Assembly: GCA_017435505.1 (NCBI GenBank)
Contig: JAFSEZ010000033.1
Span: 1-64,000, forward strand
Origin: Akkermansia sp.
Lineage (GTDB): Bacteria; Verrucomicrobiota; Verrucomicrobiia; Verrucomicrobiales; Akkermansiaceae
Direction of reading: 5' to 3'
DNA length: 64,000 nt
The position numbers and the translations under genes are program-made. The notes beneath the pieces are model-generated. The model worked only from the letters and a program-made list of their open reading frames with translations. It did no database searches and was not told where the DNA came from. Each line of letters opens with the position of its first letter. The first letter of the stretch is position 1. Shown here in pieces: positions 53,632 to 61,957 of the stretch.

Positions 53632-55031
53632 TGGACGAAACGCCATTTCAGATGGACACGCGCGGTGCGTTCTCTTTCCCGGAGAATCACAAGTATGATG
53701 CCGGATTCGGGCTCACCGAGAAGACGATTGATTACATTTGCGATGTAAAGGGAGAGCCGGACTGGCTACGCCAATTCCGCAAAGACGCGCTGCGCAAGTT
53801 CAACGAAATGCCCATGCCCACCCACTGGGCACCGGCAGAGATTTCCGGCGTGGATTTTGATGCATTCCGCTACTATCTTTCCCATGGTGCCAAGCCCAGC
53901 CGCAGCTGGGATGAAGTGCCGGATGACATGAAACGCACCTTCGAGCGCTTGGGGGTGCCGGAGCAGGAACGCGCCTTCCTGGCCGGCGTAGATGCCCAAT
54001 ACGACTCAGAGACAGCCTACGCCAACATGCGCGAGGAGCTCAGCAAAAAGGGAGTCATCTTCGTCAACTCCACGGAAGGGCTCAAAGAATACGAGCACAT
54101 TTTCCGGCCTTGGTTCGGCAAGGTTATTCCCGTGGGAGACAACAAGTTCTCTGCCCTCAACCACGCAGCATTTTCCGGCGGCTCGTTCATCTATGTACCC
54201 AAGGGTGTAAAGCTGGCCCAGCCCTTGCAAGCATACTTCCGCATCAACTCCGAGAGCATGGGGCAATTCGAGCGCACCCTCATCATCGCCGATGAAGGCG
54301 CCGAGCTCATGTACATGGAGGGCTGCACCGCCCCGCAATATAATTCTGCCACCCTACACTCCGGCGTGGTCGAGTTGGTGGCTCTCAAAGGAGCAAAAAT
54401 CCAATACGTCACCGTGCAGAACTGGGCCACCAACGTGTACAACCTGGTCATTCAGCGAGGGCTTGCTATGGAGGACGCAGAAATCCGCTGGATAGACTGC
54501 AACCTCGGCTCCGGGCTCACCATGAAATACCCGGCAGTAGTGCTGCAAGGCCGCCGAGCTCGCGGTGAGGTGGTGAGCATCTCCCTGGCACACAGCGGGC
54601 AGCTGCAAGATACCGGAGCACGCATGATTCATGCCGCCCCCGATACGACTTCCAACATCGTGTCAAAGTCCATTTCCATCGGAGAGGGTCGCGCCAGTTA
54701 CCGCGGCGAGGTCAAGGTGCTCAAGGGGATGAAAGGCTGCAAAAACAACACCGAGTGCGATGCTCTGCTCATCAACGCCACCAGCCGCACCGATACCTAC
54801 CCCGCTATCACCGTCAACGGCAACGCCAGCGCTGTGCAACATGAAGCCTCCGTCTCTCAGGTGGATGAGGAAATGCTCTTCTACATGCAGCAGCGCGGCC
54901 TTACGCGAGCACAAGCCATGAGCTTGGCGGTCAATGGCTTTATCAACGATTTAGTGAAAGAATTCCCCATGGAATACTCCGTGGAATTGCGCCGTCTCAT
55001 CGACTTGGAGATGGAAGACTCCATCGGCTAA
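53631..55031 (+). CDS. sufB: Fe-S cluster scaffold SufB
   Basis: 466 aa beta-helix protein on which Fe-S clusters are built as part of SufBC2D. Typical blocks: [49 protein letters not shown] and the CDALLINA stretch with the conserved cluster-side Cys ([12 protein letters not shown]), then [20 protein letters not shown]. Start overlaps sufC. Confidence 0.96.
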   Translation: MDETPFQMDTRGAFSFPENHKYDAGFGLTEKTIDYICDVKGEPDWLRQFRKDALRKFNEMPMPTHWAPAEISGVDFDAFRYYLSHGAKPSRSWDEVPDDMKRTFERLGVPEQERAFLAGVDAQYDSETAYANMREELSKKGVIFVNSTEGLKEYEHIFRPWFGKVIPVGDNKFSALNHAAFSGGSFIYVPKGVKLAQPLQAYFRINSESMGQFERTLIIADEGAELMYMEGCTAPQYNSATLHSGVVELVALKGAKIQYVTVQNWATNVYNLVIQRGLAMEDAEIRWIDCNLGSGLTMKYPAVVLQGRRARGEVVSISLAHSGQLQDTGARMIHAAPDTTSNIVSKSISIGEGRASYRGEVKVLKGMKGCKNNTECDALLINATSRTDTYPAITVNGNASAVQHEASVSQVDEEMLFYMQQRGLTRAQAMSLAVNGFINDLVKEFPMEYSVELRRLIDLEMEDSIG

Positions 55032-55049
55032 CCCCAGCACCTCCCCACT

Positions 55050-56168
55050 ATGGATTTTCCTCAAAACATGAGCATGGAAGCAGCCTTCGCCCTGGCAGAA
55101 GCCGAGGCCAAGCTGGATGCCGCACTCCAAGAAAGCCGGGAACGATTTGAGCAGGCCATCATCCCCAACCGACTGAATGAAGACTGGCGTTTCGGGCGCC
55201 CACACAAGTATGCTACAGCTCTGGCAGAATTGCTGCAAAGCAGCCTTCTCTCTCATGGAGTAGCCACTGTTTTGCATGCAGAGGAAGCGGCTGTACGCAT
55301 CACAGCAGAGGATGACGATTTGCGCCAAACAGAGATGCTCATGCCGACCATCGGTTCCGATGCCATGCTGGGCATGCACCTCAAGCGTTTTGGCCAAGGC
55401 TACGCCCTTTACATTGAGGAAAGCACCACAGAGCCCATCGTCATCACCTACCGTGGTGGGGAGCTCTACACCCCCGCCACTTTCATCATGGTGGCACCGG
55501 GAGTCAAGGCGCATGTCATCGAGCACCACATCGGCAGCCCCGGCAGCACCATGTTTGCGACCCGCAATATCCAAGTAGCGGAGGGTGCCGCACTCAAGGT
55601 CGAACTGACAAGCAAGGGATTTGAGCACTACATGTGCATCACCAACATCCAGAACATGGGGGGCAAGGTGAGCCACCTCACTGCGCACGAGGATAGTGCC
55701 TGGGTGCGAGAGGAAACGGTGGCGGAAATCTACACCGCCGGGGCAGATACCCGTCTTTTCTCCGCCAACCACCTCGGCGGTGCCTCTGTGCTGGACCAAC
55801 ACACCAAGCAGATTCACCACGTGGGTGAAGCTACCAGCGATTTACTCTACAAAAACGTGCTGGATGGCAAAGCCACAGCCACTTTTGCCGGCAACATCTA
55901 TGTGGCACCGGGTGCACACAATACAGATGCCTATCAGAGCAACCGCAATATGTTGCTCAGCGAGAACGCCACCACGAACTCCCTACCCGGCCTGGAAATC
56001 CTGGCAGACAAGGTGCGCTGCTCCCACGGCAGTGCCTCTGCCCCCCTGGATGAAGAACAACTCTTCTACCTTTGCTCTCGCGGCATCCCCCAATATGAAG
56101 CGCAGAAACTCGTTGCCCAAGGCTTCCTGGAAGATGTCCTCAGCCGTTTCAACAAGGACGAGCAATAA
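55050..56168 (+). CDS. sufD: Fe-S assembly protein SufD
   Basis: 372 aa partner of SufB in the SufBC2D complex. The C-terminal part carries the shared SufBD domain (YKNVLDGKATATFAGNI, NTDAYQSNRNMLLSE, HGSASAPLDEEQLFYLCSRGI). The N-terminal 100 residues are poorly conserved, as usual. No sufS or sufE/U follows: the next gene is convergent, so the cysteine desulfurase must be elsewhere. Confidence 0.93.
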   Translation: MDFPQNMSMEAAFALAEAEAKLDAALQESRERFEQAIIPNRLNEDWRFGRPHKYATALAELLQSSLLSHGVATVLHAEEAAVRITAEDDDLRQTEMLMPTIGSDAMLGMHLKRFGQGYALYIEESTTEPIVITYRGGELYTPATFIMVAPGVKAHVIEHHIGSPGSTMFATRNIQVAEGAALKVELTSKGFEHYMCITNIQNMGGKVSHLTAHEDSAWVREETVAEIYTAGADTRLFSANHLGGASVLDQHTKQIHHVGEATSDLLYKNVLDGKATATFAGNIYVAPGAHNTDAYQSNRNMLLSENATTNSLPGLEILADKVRCSHGSASAPLDEEQLFYLCSRGIPQYEAQKLVAQGFLEDVLSRFNKDEQ

Positions 56169-56174
56169 AGAGTA

Positions 56175-57230
56175 CTAGCAGTCCTCGTGCTCCAGCGCCG
56201 CGCGCAACGGCTCCGAACCATAGAACGGTGTCGGCAACTCGGCAAACCAATGGGAGAGGCGATCCGTAGCCATCATGAGCACCTGCAACCGCGGGCTCAG
56301 GTTGGATAAATCTTTTTCGTAACCACTACCCAACCTGTCGATACTTACGGCACGAATATCCGTAGCAAGTTGCAACAAACGCGGAGCAGCGGCATCCGCA
56401 CTCACCTTGTCCGTGATACTCTTGCTCACCTTCAGCCACTCCTCCAGCAGCGGTTCCATCTGCTCTGCCACCTGCACCAACCGGGGCAATACCGCCGGAT
56501 CAGCCGCCATTCCCAGATTCTCCAACACCTCATTGACCATGGGCAGCGCCGCAACCAAACGGGAGGAACCATACATGTTTTCATCACGCGCCATCAACTT
56601 TCCCCAAGCTCTCAACAAACGGGCAGCACCGGGGCGTACCGTCACATGATAGCGGCGCACGCGCACACGCAGAAGCTCATCATCATCATGATGCGGCAAA
56701 GCCGCCACCTTTTCCCGGAGAGAGCTCATGTAAGCCGGGATGTTCTGTGCCATTTCTGCCGCGGCATCCGCATCTGCCTTGCTATCCACCTGCTCCAGCA
56801 CATCTGCCATATCGCTCAGCAACAACCCCAACTCCGATTGCAAAGCCTGATAAGGAGCCAAGAGTTCTTTGTACTGACTATCCGGCACAAACACGGGAGC
56901 AAGTGCGTCCATCAATTTTGAAGACCCAAAACACGATGTTGACGCAAGGATGGAGCGGTCATACTCCGATAGCATCATCTCCGGCGGCACCTCTGCATTC
57001 TCTCTCAGCATACGAGCTACTGCCGGCGCCGCATTATCAGCAGATTTTTTATCTACCACAAACAACAGAAGTTCATCCAACACCCCCTTCTCTGTCACCA
57101 TGATGCCGGGAGATGCCGCCACTGCTTCGGCAACCGGCGGGGATGCAGCATCATCGGCCTGAGCCATCGCAGTAGGAATCCACGCACACAGAGCAGCACA
57201 ACTTGCACCAAAAAATCGGGGGGCATTCAT
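56175..57230 (-). CDS. Exported protein with three SADAA/FYGS-type repeats
   Basis: 351 aa with a signal peptide (about 1-24, ending AMAQA). The mature part is made of three copies of one unit: 51-110 (VDKKSADNAA to CFGSSKLMDAL), 143-229 (VDSKADADAA to MYGSSRLVAAL) and 270-346 (ITDKVSADAA to FYGSEPLRAAL). The heads and tails match closely while the middles vary. The same unit occurs once each in the two small proteins at 8969-9864. No enzyme motif. The ATG at 57230 (or 57233) lies 5-8 bp from the promoter. Probably helical and periplasmic or surface located; role unknown. Confidence 0.75.
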   Translation of the reverse strand: MNAPRFFGASCAALCAWIPTAMAQADDAASPPVAEAVAASPGIMVTEKGVLDELLLFVVDKKSADNAAPAVARMLRENAEVPPEMMLSEYDRSILASTSCFGSSKLMDALAPVFVPDSQYKELLAPYQALQSELGLLLSDMADVLEQVDSKADADAAAEMAQNIPAYMSSLREKVAALPHHDDDELLRVRVRRYHVTVRPGAARLLRAWGKLMARDENMYGSSRLVAALPMVNEVLENLGMAADPAVLPRLVQVAEQMEPLLEEWLKVSKSITDKVSADAAAPRLLQLATDIRAVSIDRLGSGYEKDLSNLSPRLQVLMMATDRLSHWFAELPTPFYGSEPLRAALEHEDC

Positions 57231-57238
57231 CATTGGGT

Positions 57239-57267
57239 ATTGTAGCAAGGCACATTCTGCTTTGCAA
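57239..57267 (-). promoter_or_regulatory. Promoter of the three-repeat protein (leaderless type)
   Basis: On the minus strand TTGCAA (57267-57262), 17-bp spacer, TACAAT (57244-57239); 8 bp to the ATG at 57230. Confidence 0.65.
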
Positions 57268-57379
57268 GCTTGCAATCCTATCTTCTTGCGGATTTTTTGT
57301 ATTTTGAGCGCATGTTATCTCAACTGCCATAGAATTGTCTTTACAAAGAGCGGGGAGTCAGGCATTCTTTGCCGCGTCT

Positions 57380-59233
57380 ATGTCATTCTCAGAACTCGGA
57401 ATCTGCCCGGAAATTCTTGAAGCCATCGAAGTATTGGGATTTGAAACGCCCTCTCTCATCCAAGAAAAAGCCATTCCCCCTGCTTTGGACGGCAGCGACA
57501 TCGTGGGGCTTTCTCACACCGGATCGGGCAAGACACTGGCATTCAGCATCCCGGCTCTGGAATGCATCGACCCCGCCATCCGCGGCGTTCAGGTGCTCTG
57601 CTTGGCTCCCACACGCGAGTTGGCCGTGCAGATTTGCCGCGAGGTAGAGAAGCTGGCTTTGTTCTTGGATGGCATCTCCGCCGTACCGATTTATGGCGGC
57701 GCGTCCTTCGGTCCGCAACTGGCCGCACTGAAGCGGGGTGTTCAATTTGTGGTTGGCACTCCGGGGCGTGTCATTGACCTCATGGAACAGGGCGAGCTTA
57801 ATACGGACAACATCTCTATGCTCATTCTGGATGAAGCAGATGAAATGCTCGACATGGGCTTCCAGGAAGACATTGACCGCGTTGTTTCCATGCTGCCGAC
57901 CGAGCGCCAAACGCTCTTCTTCTCGGCCACCATGTCCCCGGCCATTCGCTCCCTCATCAACCGTCTGTCCCAAGACCCGCTGGAAATCGCTATTGAGCGA
58001 CCGGTGCTGACTGTGCCGACCTGCGAGCAATCCGTGTATGAGGTTGTCTTTTCTTCCCGTATTGAGGTACTGAGCCGTCTCATCGAAATGGGGCGTATGA
58101 AGCGAGGCCTCGTCTTCGCCAACACCAAACGCGTGGTGGATGATGTGGTGGATGGCCTACTGGCTCGTGGTTATTCTGTTGACCGCCTGCATGGTGACAT
58201 GCCGCAAACCCTCCGTGAGCGTGTAATGGATTCTTTCCGCAAGGGTAACCTCAACGTGTTGGTTGCCACCGACATTGCAGCTCGTGGCTTGGATATTGAT
58301 GATGTGGATATCGTGGTCAACTTTGAGCTTCCCCGCGACCCGGAGGACTATGTACACCGCATTGGCCGTACCGCACGAGCGGGGCGCAAGGGCAAGGCTG
58401 TCACCTTCATCGGCCGCCGCGATTTCTCTCTGCTGGCCCGCATCGAACGCTTCATCGGCACCCGCATGCAGCGAGAAAAAGTGATGACAGGCGAACAAGT
58501 GACGCAGGCTCGCAAAGAAGCTCTCGTGGACGAAATCCTGGAAATGGCAGCCTCCGCACACGAACTGCCGGAAGAACTGCGAGATATTGAAATGCCCGCA
58601 GAACACCTCATGACCGCCATGTTCAATCTGCTGCTGGCTCGCAATGGGGGCGAGTTGCAGGACATCCCGGAAGATCGACCGAACCGCCACGCCCGTCCCC
58701 AGGAACCCGGAGCAGATGCCCCGGCCAAGGATTGGAACACGCTGGAAGATTCTGTCACTCTCTTTATGAACGGCGGCAAGCTGCTGGGCATCAAGCCCAA
58801 AGATATTGCCGGGCTTTTCTACAACGAAGGCGAGGCCCCCAAGGGCTCCGTGGGCGATATCAAGATTTTCCTCAAACATTCGCTCATAGAAGTCACCCCG
58901 GAAATCGCCCCGCAAATTGTGGAAAAACTCTCCACCTGCATGATTTGCGGATATGAGGTGAACGTGCGTGAAGACAAAGGCCGCCCCGAAGGCGGAGCGC
59001 CGGATCGCCCCTCTTTCCGCGTGCGCGACCGCCGCACCGATTCCTACGCCGGGCGCGACAAATTCCGCGATCGTGAGCGAGGCTTCGGCAGCAACCGCTA
59101 CCGCGGCGAGCGAGACGATTTCCGCAACCGCAAACCTTTCCACCGCAGAGCAGACAGCCCCGCCCCCCGCGACAACAAAGGGAGCGATGGCTTCTACAAG
59201 CGATTCAGCAAAAGTTACAAAGGGAAGTCATAA
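57380..59233 (+). CDS. DEAD-box RNA helicase (CsdA/DbpA-like)
   Basis: 617 aa. All helicase motifs are present: Q-motif region (FETPSLIQEKAIPPAL), HTGSGKT, PTRELAVQ, DEADEMLDMGF, FSATMS, RGLDIDDVDIVVN and HRIGRTARAG. A C-terminal DbpA-type RNA-binding domain follows (FMNGGKLLGIKPKDIAGLFY to the end of KSLIE-like strands, about 465-545), then an Arg/Gly/Asp-rich tail. Likely acts in ribosome assembly or mRNA turnover, notably in the cold. The ATG at 57380 is preferred to the TTG at 57335. Confidence 0.92.
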   Translation: MSFSELGICPEILEAIEVLGFETPSLIQEKAIPPALDGSDIVGLSHTGSGKTLAFSIPALECIDPAIRGVQVLCLAPTRELAVQICREVEKLALFLDGISAVPIYGGASFGPQLAALKRGVQFVVGTPGRVIDLMEQGELNTDNISMLILDEADEMLDMGFQEDIDRVVSMLPTERQTLFFSATMSPAIRSLINRLSQDPLEIAIERPVLTVPTCEQSVYEVVFSSRIEVLSRLIEMGRMKRGLVFANTKRVVDDVVDGLLARGYSVDRLHGDMPQTLRERVMDSFRKGNLNVLVATDIAARGLDIDDVDIVVNFELPRDPEDYVHRIGRTARAGRKGKAVTFIGRRDFSLLARIERFIGTRMQREKVMTGEQVTQARKEALVDEILEMAASAHELPEELRDIEMPAEHLMTAMFNLLLARNGGELQDIPEDRPNRHARPQEPGADAPAKDWNTLEDSVTLFMNGGKLLGIKPKDIAGLFYNEGEAPKGSVGDIKIFLKHSLIEVTPEIAPQIVEKLSTCMICGYEVNVREDKGRPEGGAPDRPSFRVRDRRTDSYAGRDKFRDRERGFGSNRYRGERDDFRNRKPFHRRADSPAPRDNKGSDGFYKRFSKSYKGKS

Positions 59234-59285
59234 TCCCCCCGGCTAAAGCAGAAATTGCGAACCGGAGAATACGCTGATTTCCCCC

Positions 59286-59450
59286 TTAGTGCGAATGTGA
59301 GCAATGCGGGTCATTGCAATGGTGGTGCATATCGGGGGGCATCGCTTGTTCCTGCGCGCCTATGAGCTTGCCTAAGAAAAAGCCGCCAACAGCGCACAGG
59401 ATGAGGATTCCGATAAAAATAAGCACTTGTTTTATCATGTTATTTTTCAT
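59286..59450 (-). CDS. 54-residue membrane peptide with His/Cys-rich tail
   Basis: Reads MKNNMIKQVLIFIGILILCA then VGGFFLGKLIGAQEQAMPPD and MHHHCNDPHCSHSH. One membrane span (about 8-29) is followed by a tail with six His and two Cys in the last 14 residues, a good soft-metal (Zn, Cu, Ni) binding sequence. Its ATG (59450) overlaps the stop of the peptidase gene (TGA 59449-59447), so it is translated by coupling; this supports it as a real gene despite its size. No known family comes to mind. Confidence 0.7.
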   Translation of the reverse strand: MKNNMIKQVLIFIGILILCAVGGFFLGKLIGAQEQAMPPDMHHHCNDPHCSHSH

Positions 59451-61309
59451 TTTGTCTTAGAGGGTGAAAAGTTGAGGTGTTGGCGCAGGAAAGGAACAAT
59501 ATGCTCGGCATAAAGCCAAGGTTCATGTTCGGGGTTCAGGAAACCGTGCGCTTCATCCGGCAAAGAAAGCACCTTTACCTGCTTGCCGGCAGCCCGCAGA
59601 TTCTTGGCCAACGTTTGGGAATGCACGGGGGGGATAAGAGTATCCTTTTCCCCGTAATACAACAGAAGCGGGTCTTGAAACTGATGCGCATGCAGAGCGG
59701 GAGAAACTGCACGTAGGCGAGCTCTCTCGGCGGGGTCATCCCGGTCACCAATGACTAAGTTGTCCTCACCTGCATAGGGAGACTCCTCAGCATTCATCTT
59801 CTGCAAGTGCAGCAACAAATCTTGCGGGCCAAATAAACTGATACCGCAAGCATAGGTACCGGGGTAAAAACACAGCGCAGCCGTAGCGGCATAGCCACCA
59901 TACGAGCCACCAAAAATGGCTATACGCCCGGGTTCTGCTATCCCCTGCTCCAGCAACCAAGGTATGCAATCATTCACATCCGTCTGCATCACACCCGTGC
60001 CCCACTGCCGATTCCCGGCATGCATGAATGACTTGCCCCAGCCGCGGGAACCGCGAAACTGCGGCTGCACCACCGCAAAGCCTTGGCTCACGAGGTACTG
60101 CACCCGCCAATCGTAGCTTGCATCGGTGCGCATGCGAGGGCCGCCATGCACAAACACGACAGTCGGGAATGGCCCCTCCCCCTCCGGCAAGGTATAATAT
60201 ACCGGTATACTCGTACCATCTGCTGCTTGGTACTCTGCAAAATGTGTTTTACGGACGGGCGGCAGGTTTTGTGGAGCCATGAGAATGCGAATGCCCTTTC
60301 CTTGCTCCCACAAGGCGTAGCTTGCCGGTGCGCCGCCCTCCTGCATCAGAAAAAACAGCCGCCGCCCGCAGGGAGATACGGCAAGCGGTGTCACCTCGGC
60401 CGCCCCCGCCACTTCCCGACACACGGCATCCCACGCAGGGCACGCTTTCACAGCAGTATATACATCTGTACCCCAGCGGGCAGAGTAACCCAGTAGCTCA
60501 CCATGGGGCGCAATCCAAAAACGAACAATATCTGCCCGACCGGCCGAAGCAATCGTCGTTAACTCTCCGGTCTCCAAATGCAGGCGGCCCAGTGCTGCAC
60601 CCTCCAGCCCCCTGTCATGTATCACATATACATGCTTTGCATCGGCCATGCCCAGTAGTTGAAGCCTCTCCGACGCCGCAGCCGAAAAAACAGGGTGAGG
60701 CCCGCGCCCGCCCAGCCAAGAATCCACGTGCTTGCCCCCCTTGGCATCCCAGCGAAGGGTAGCCAGTGGCTCTCCGGCAGGCGTAAAAGCCCAAGAAACA
60801 GCCCGCTCGCGGTTGGGATACAGCAGGTGCGCCCGCACCGCGCCGTCCTTCACCTGCAAACGAAACACCGGTGCAGCCCCCATGGGCTGTTCTCCCCCCA
60901 ATGCTAAAAGGGAACACTCAGATCCGGCTGCCAGCTCCATCATCGGCATACACCACGCCGGCACCCCCTCGCTGCGCAATTCTTGCAAGCACCCGCCCTC
61001 GCGGTAGAGATAAAAGCACGTTTTTCCCGCCGCATCTGTCCCGCACAGCAGGCAGCTGCCATCCTTCAGCAGAAGCACACGCGCAATGGCCTGCACTCCC
61101 TCCACTCGTATCTCTTCCTTGCCTCGCTCACTCTGAATCTGCAACTCATTCTCCCGCTCCCCAGCCATGACAAAACGCAGCAGTGCCGCATCCCACGCCA
61201 TCACCATCGGCATCCCTACATCCTGATAGCGCCGAGCCTGTCCGCTATCTGCCCAACCGGGGCAGATACAGCAGAGGAGCAGCAGAAGAAGTATACGCAG
61301 CAGCATCAT
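59447..61309 (-). CDS. Exported prolyl-oligopeptidase family (S9) peptidase
   Basis: 620 aa. Signal peptide (about 1-20), an N-terminal beta-propeller (about 25-350), then an alpha/beta-hydrolase domain starting at about 365 with VFVHGGPRMRTDASYDW. The nucleophile Ser is in IAIFGGSYGGYAA, the Asp in YGEKDTLIPP and the His in LPDEAHGF. This is the dipeptidyl-/acylaminoacyl-peptidase type, which removes short pieces from peptides in the periplasm. The stop overlaps the small metal-tail gene. Confidence 0.9.
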   Translation of the reverse strand: MMLLRILLLLLLCCICPGWADSGQARRYQDVGMPMVMAWDAALLRFVMAGERENELQIQSERGKEEIRVEGVQAIARVLLLKDGSCLLCGTDAAGKTCFYLYREGGCLQELRSEGVPAWCMPMMELAAGSECSLLALGGEQPMGAAPVFRLQVKDGAVRAHLLYPNRERAVSWAFTPAGEPLATLRWDAKGGKHVDSWLGGRGPHPVFSAAASERLQLLGMADAKHVYVIHDRGLEGAALGRLHLETGELTTIASAGRADIVRFWIAPHGELLGYSARWGTDVYTAVKACPAWDAVCREVAGAAEVTPLAVSPCGRRLFFLMQEGGAPASYALWEQGKGIRILMAPQNLPPVRKTHFAEYQAADGTSIPVYYTLPEGEGPFPTVVFVHGGPRMRTDASYDWRVQYLVSQGFAVVQPQFRGSRGWGKSFMHAGNRQWGTGVMQTDVNDCIPWLLEQGIAEPGRIAIFGGSYGGYAATAALCFYPGTYACGISLFGPQDLLLHLQKMNAEESPYAGEDNLVIGDRDDPAERARLRAVSPALHAHQFQDPLLLYYGEKDTLIPPVHSQTLAKNLRAAGKQVKVLSLPDEAHGFLNPEHEPWLYAEHIVPFLRQHLNFSPSKTK

Positions 61310-61315
61310 ATCCTA

Positions 61316-61368
61316 TAAAAAAGAGTGGCACACACCCCCCGCTTACGCAGTTCTCGGCATGCCACTCT
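61316..61368 (-). terminator. Terminator of the 61398 gene
   Basis: AGAGTGGCA (61368-61360) pairs with TGCCACTCT (61330-61322) over a 29-base loop, followed by six T on the minus strand. It lies just before the peptidase start and could act as an attenuator for it. Confidence 0.65.
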
Positions 61369-61397
61369 GTTACGCGTTAGTATTATCCCCTTATGCT

Positions 61398-61613
61398 TTA
61401 GTAGGAACCGCAACGGCCGGTGCCTCCGCACATAAGGCAGTTTAAAGACCCTGTGCCGCCATTGTTAAATCCGGTTCCTTTGCAGGAAAGGCAACGCATC
61501 CCGTGAGCATCAAAGCTCTTGGTGTCGATTACTTCAGCAGCGGTGGAGGTGCCCATGCAGAAACCAATCGTGGTCACACATACGGCAGCAATAATAGCAA
61601 TTGTCTTTTTCAT
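61398..61613 (-). CDS. Small exported protein with DnaJ-like cysteine pairs
   Basis: 71 aa. Signal peptide (about 1-26, ending STAAE), then a mature part of about 45 residues with CLSCKGTGF and CLMCGGTGRCG, two C-x-x-C-x-G-x-G units as in the zinc-binding centre of DnaJ. It should bind one zinc. Exported proteins of this kind are not well described. It has a strong promoter, a 74-nt leader and a terminator, so it may be well expressed. Confidence 0.75.
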   Translation of the reverse strand: MKKTIAIIAAVCVTTIGFCMGTSTAAEVIDTKSFDAHGMRCLSCKGTGFNNGGTGSLNCLMCGGTGRCGSY

Positions 61614-61957
61614 TGTTTGAATCTGGTTGGTTGTTAGTCTTCATTCGCGGCTCAATGCCACACTTGTGGTTATTTCACCGCGCCGACAAGGCTTTTATAT
61701 CTCTTTTGCTATATCGTGTCAATAGTTTTTTACATTATTTTCGTTTTTTTACTTCATATCGGAACTTTTATAGTACATTTATCGCAAAAAAGTAGACAAC
61801 GCTCTTATAAATGCTTTCCACGCATGCCGATATCACATCCCCCCCGATACGAAACACAGGCCATCCCTTTCGGCAGGGCAATCAACGTTCAGATATGGCA
61901 GCCAACAGAGGCACCTTTAGTGAAAGCAATGGGGGTTATGGTGGGCCGGAGCGCCAA
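61614..61957. other. AT-rich intergenic region
   Basis: Holds the leader and promoter of the 61398 gene. To the right, up to the helicase stop at 61958, no gene, RNA or repeat is seen; the short plus-strand open frames run into the antisense of the helicase. Confidence 0.5.
61694..61722 (-). promoter_or_regulatory. Near-consensus promoter of the 61398 gene
   Basis: On the minus strand TTGACA (61722-61717), 17-bp spacer, TATAAA (61699-61694). Confidence 0.8.

Noticed and set aside
56370..56921. A 183-codon plus-strand frame opposite the three-repeat protein
   Set aside because: His/Gln/Arg-rich antisense reading of the repeat gene with no start signal.
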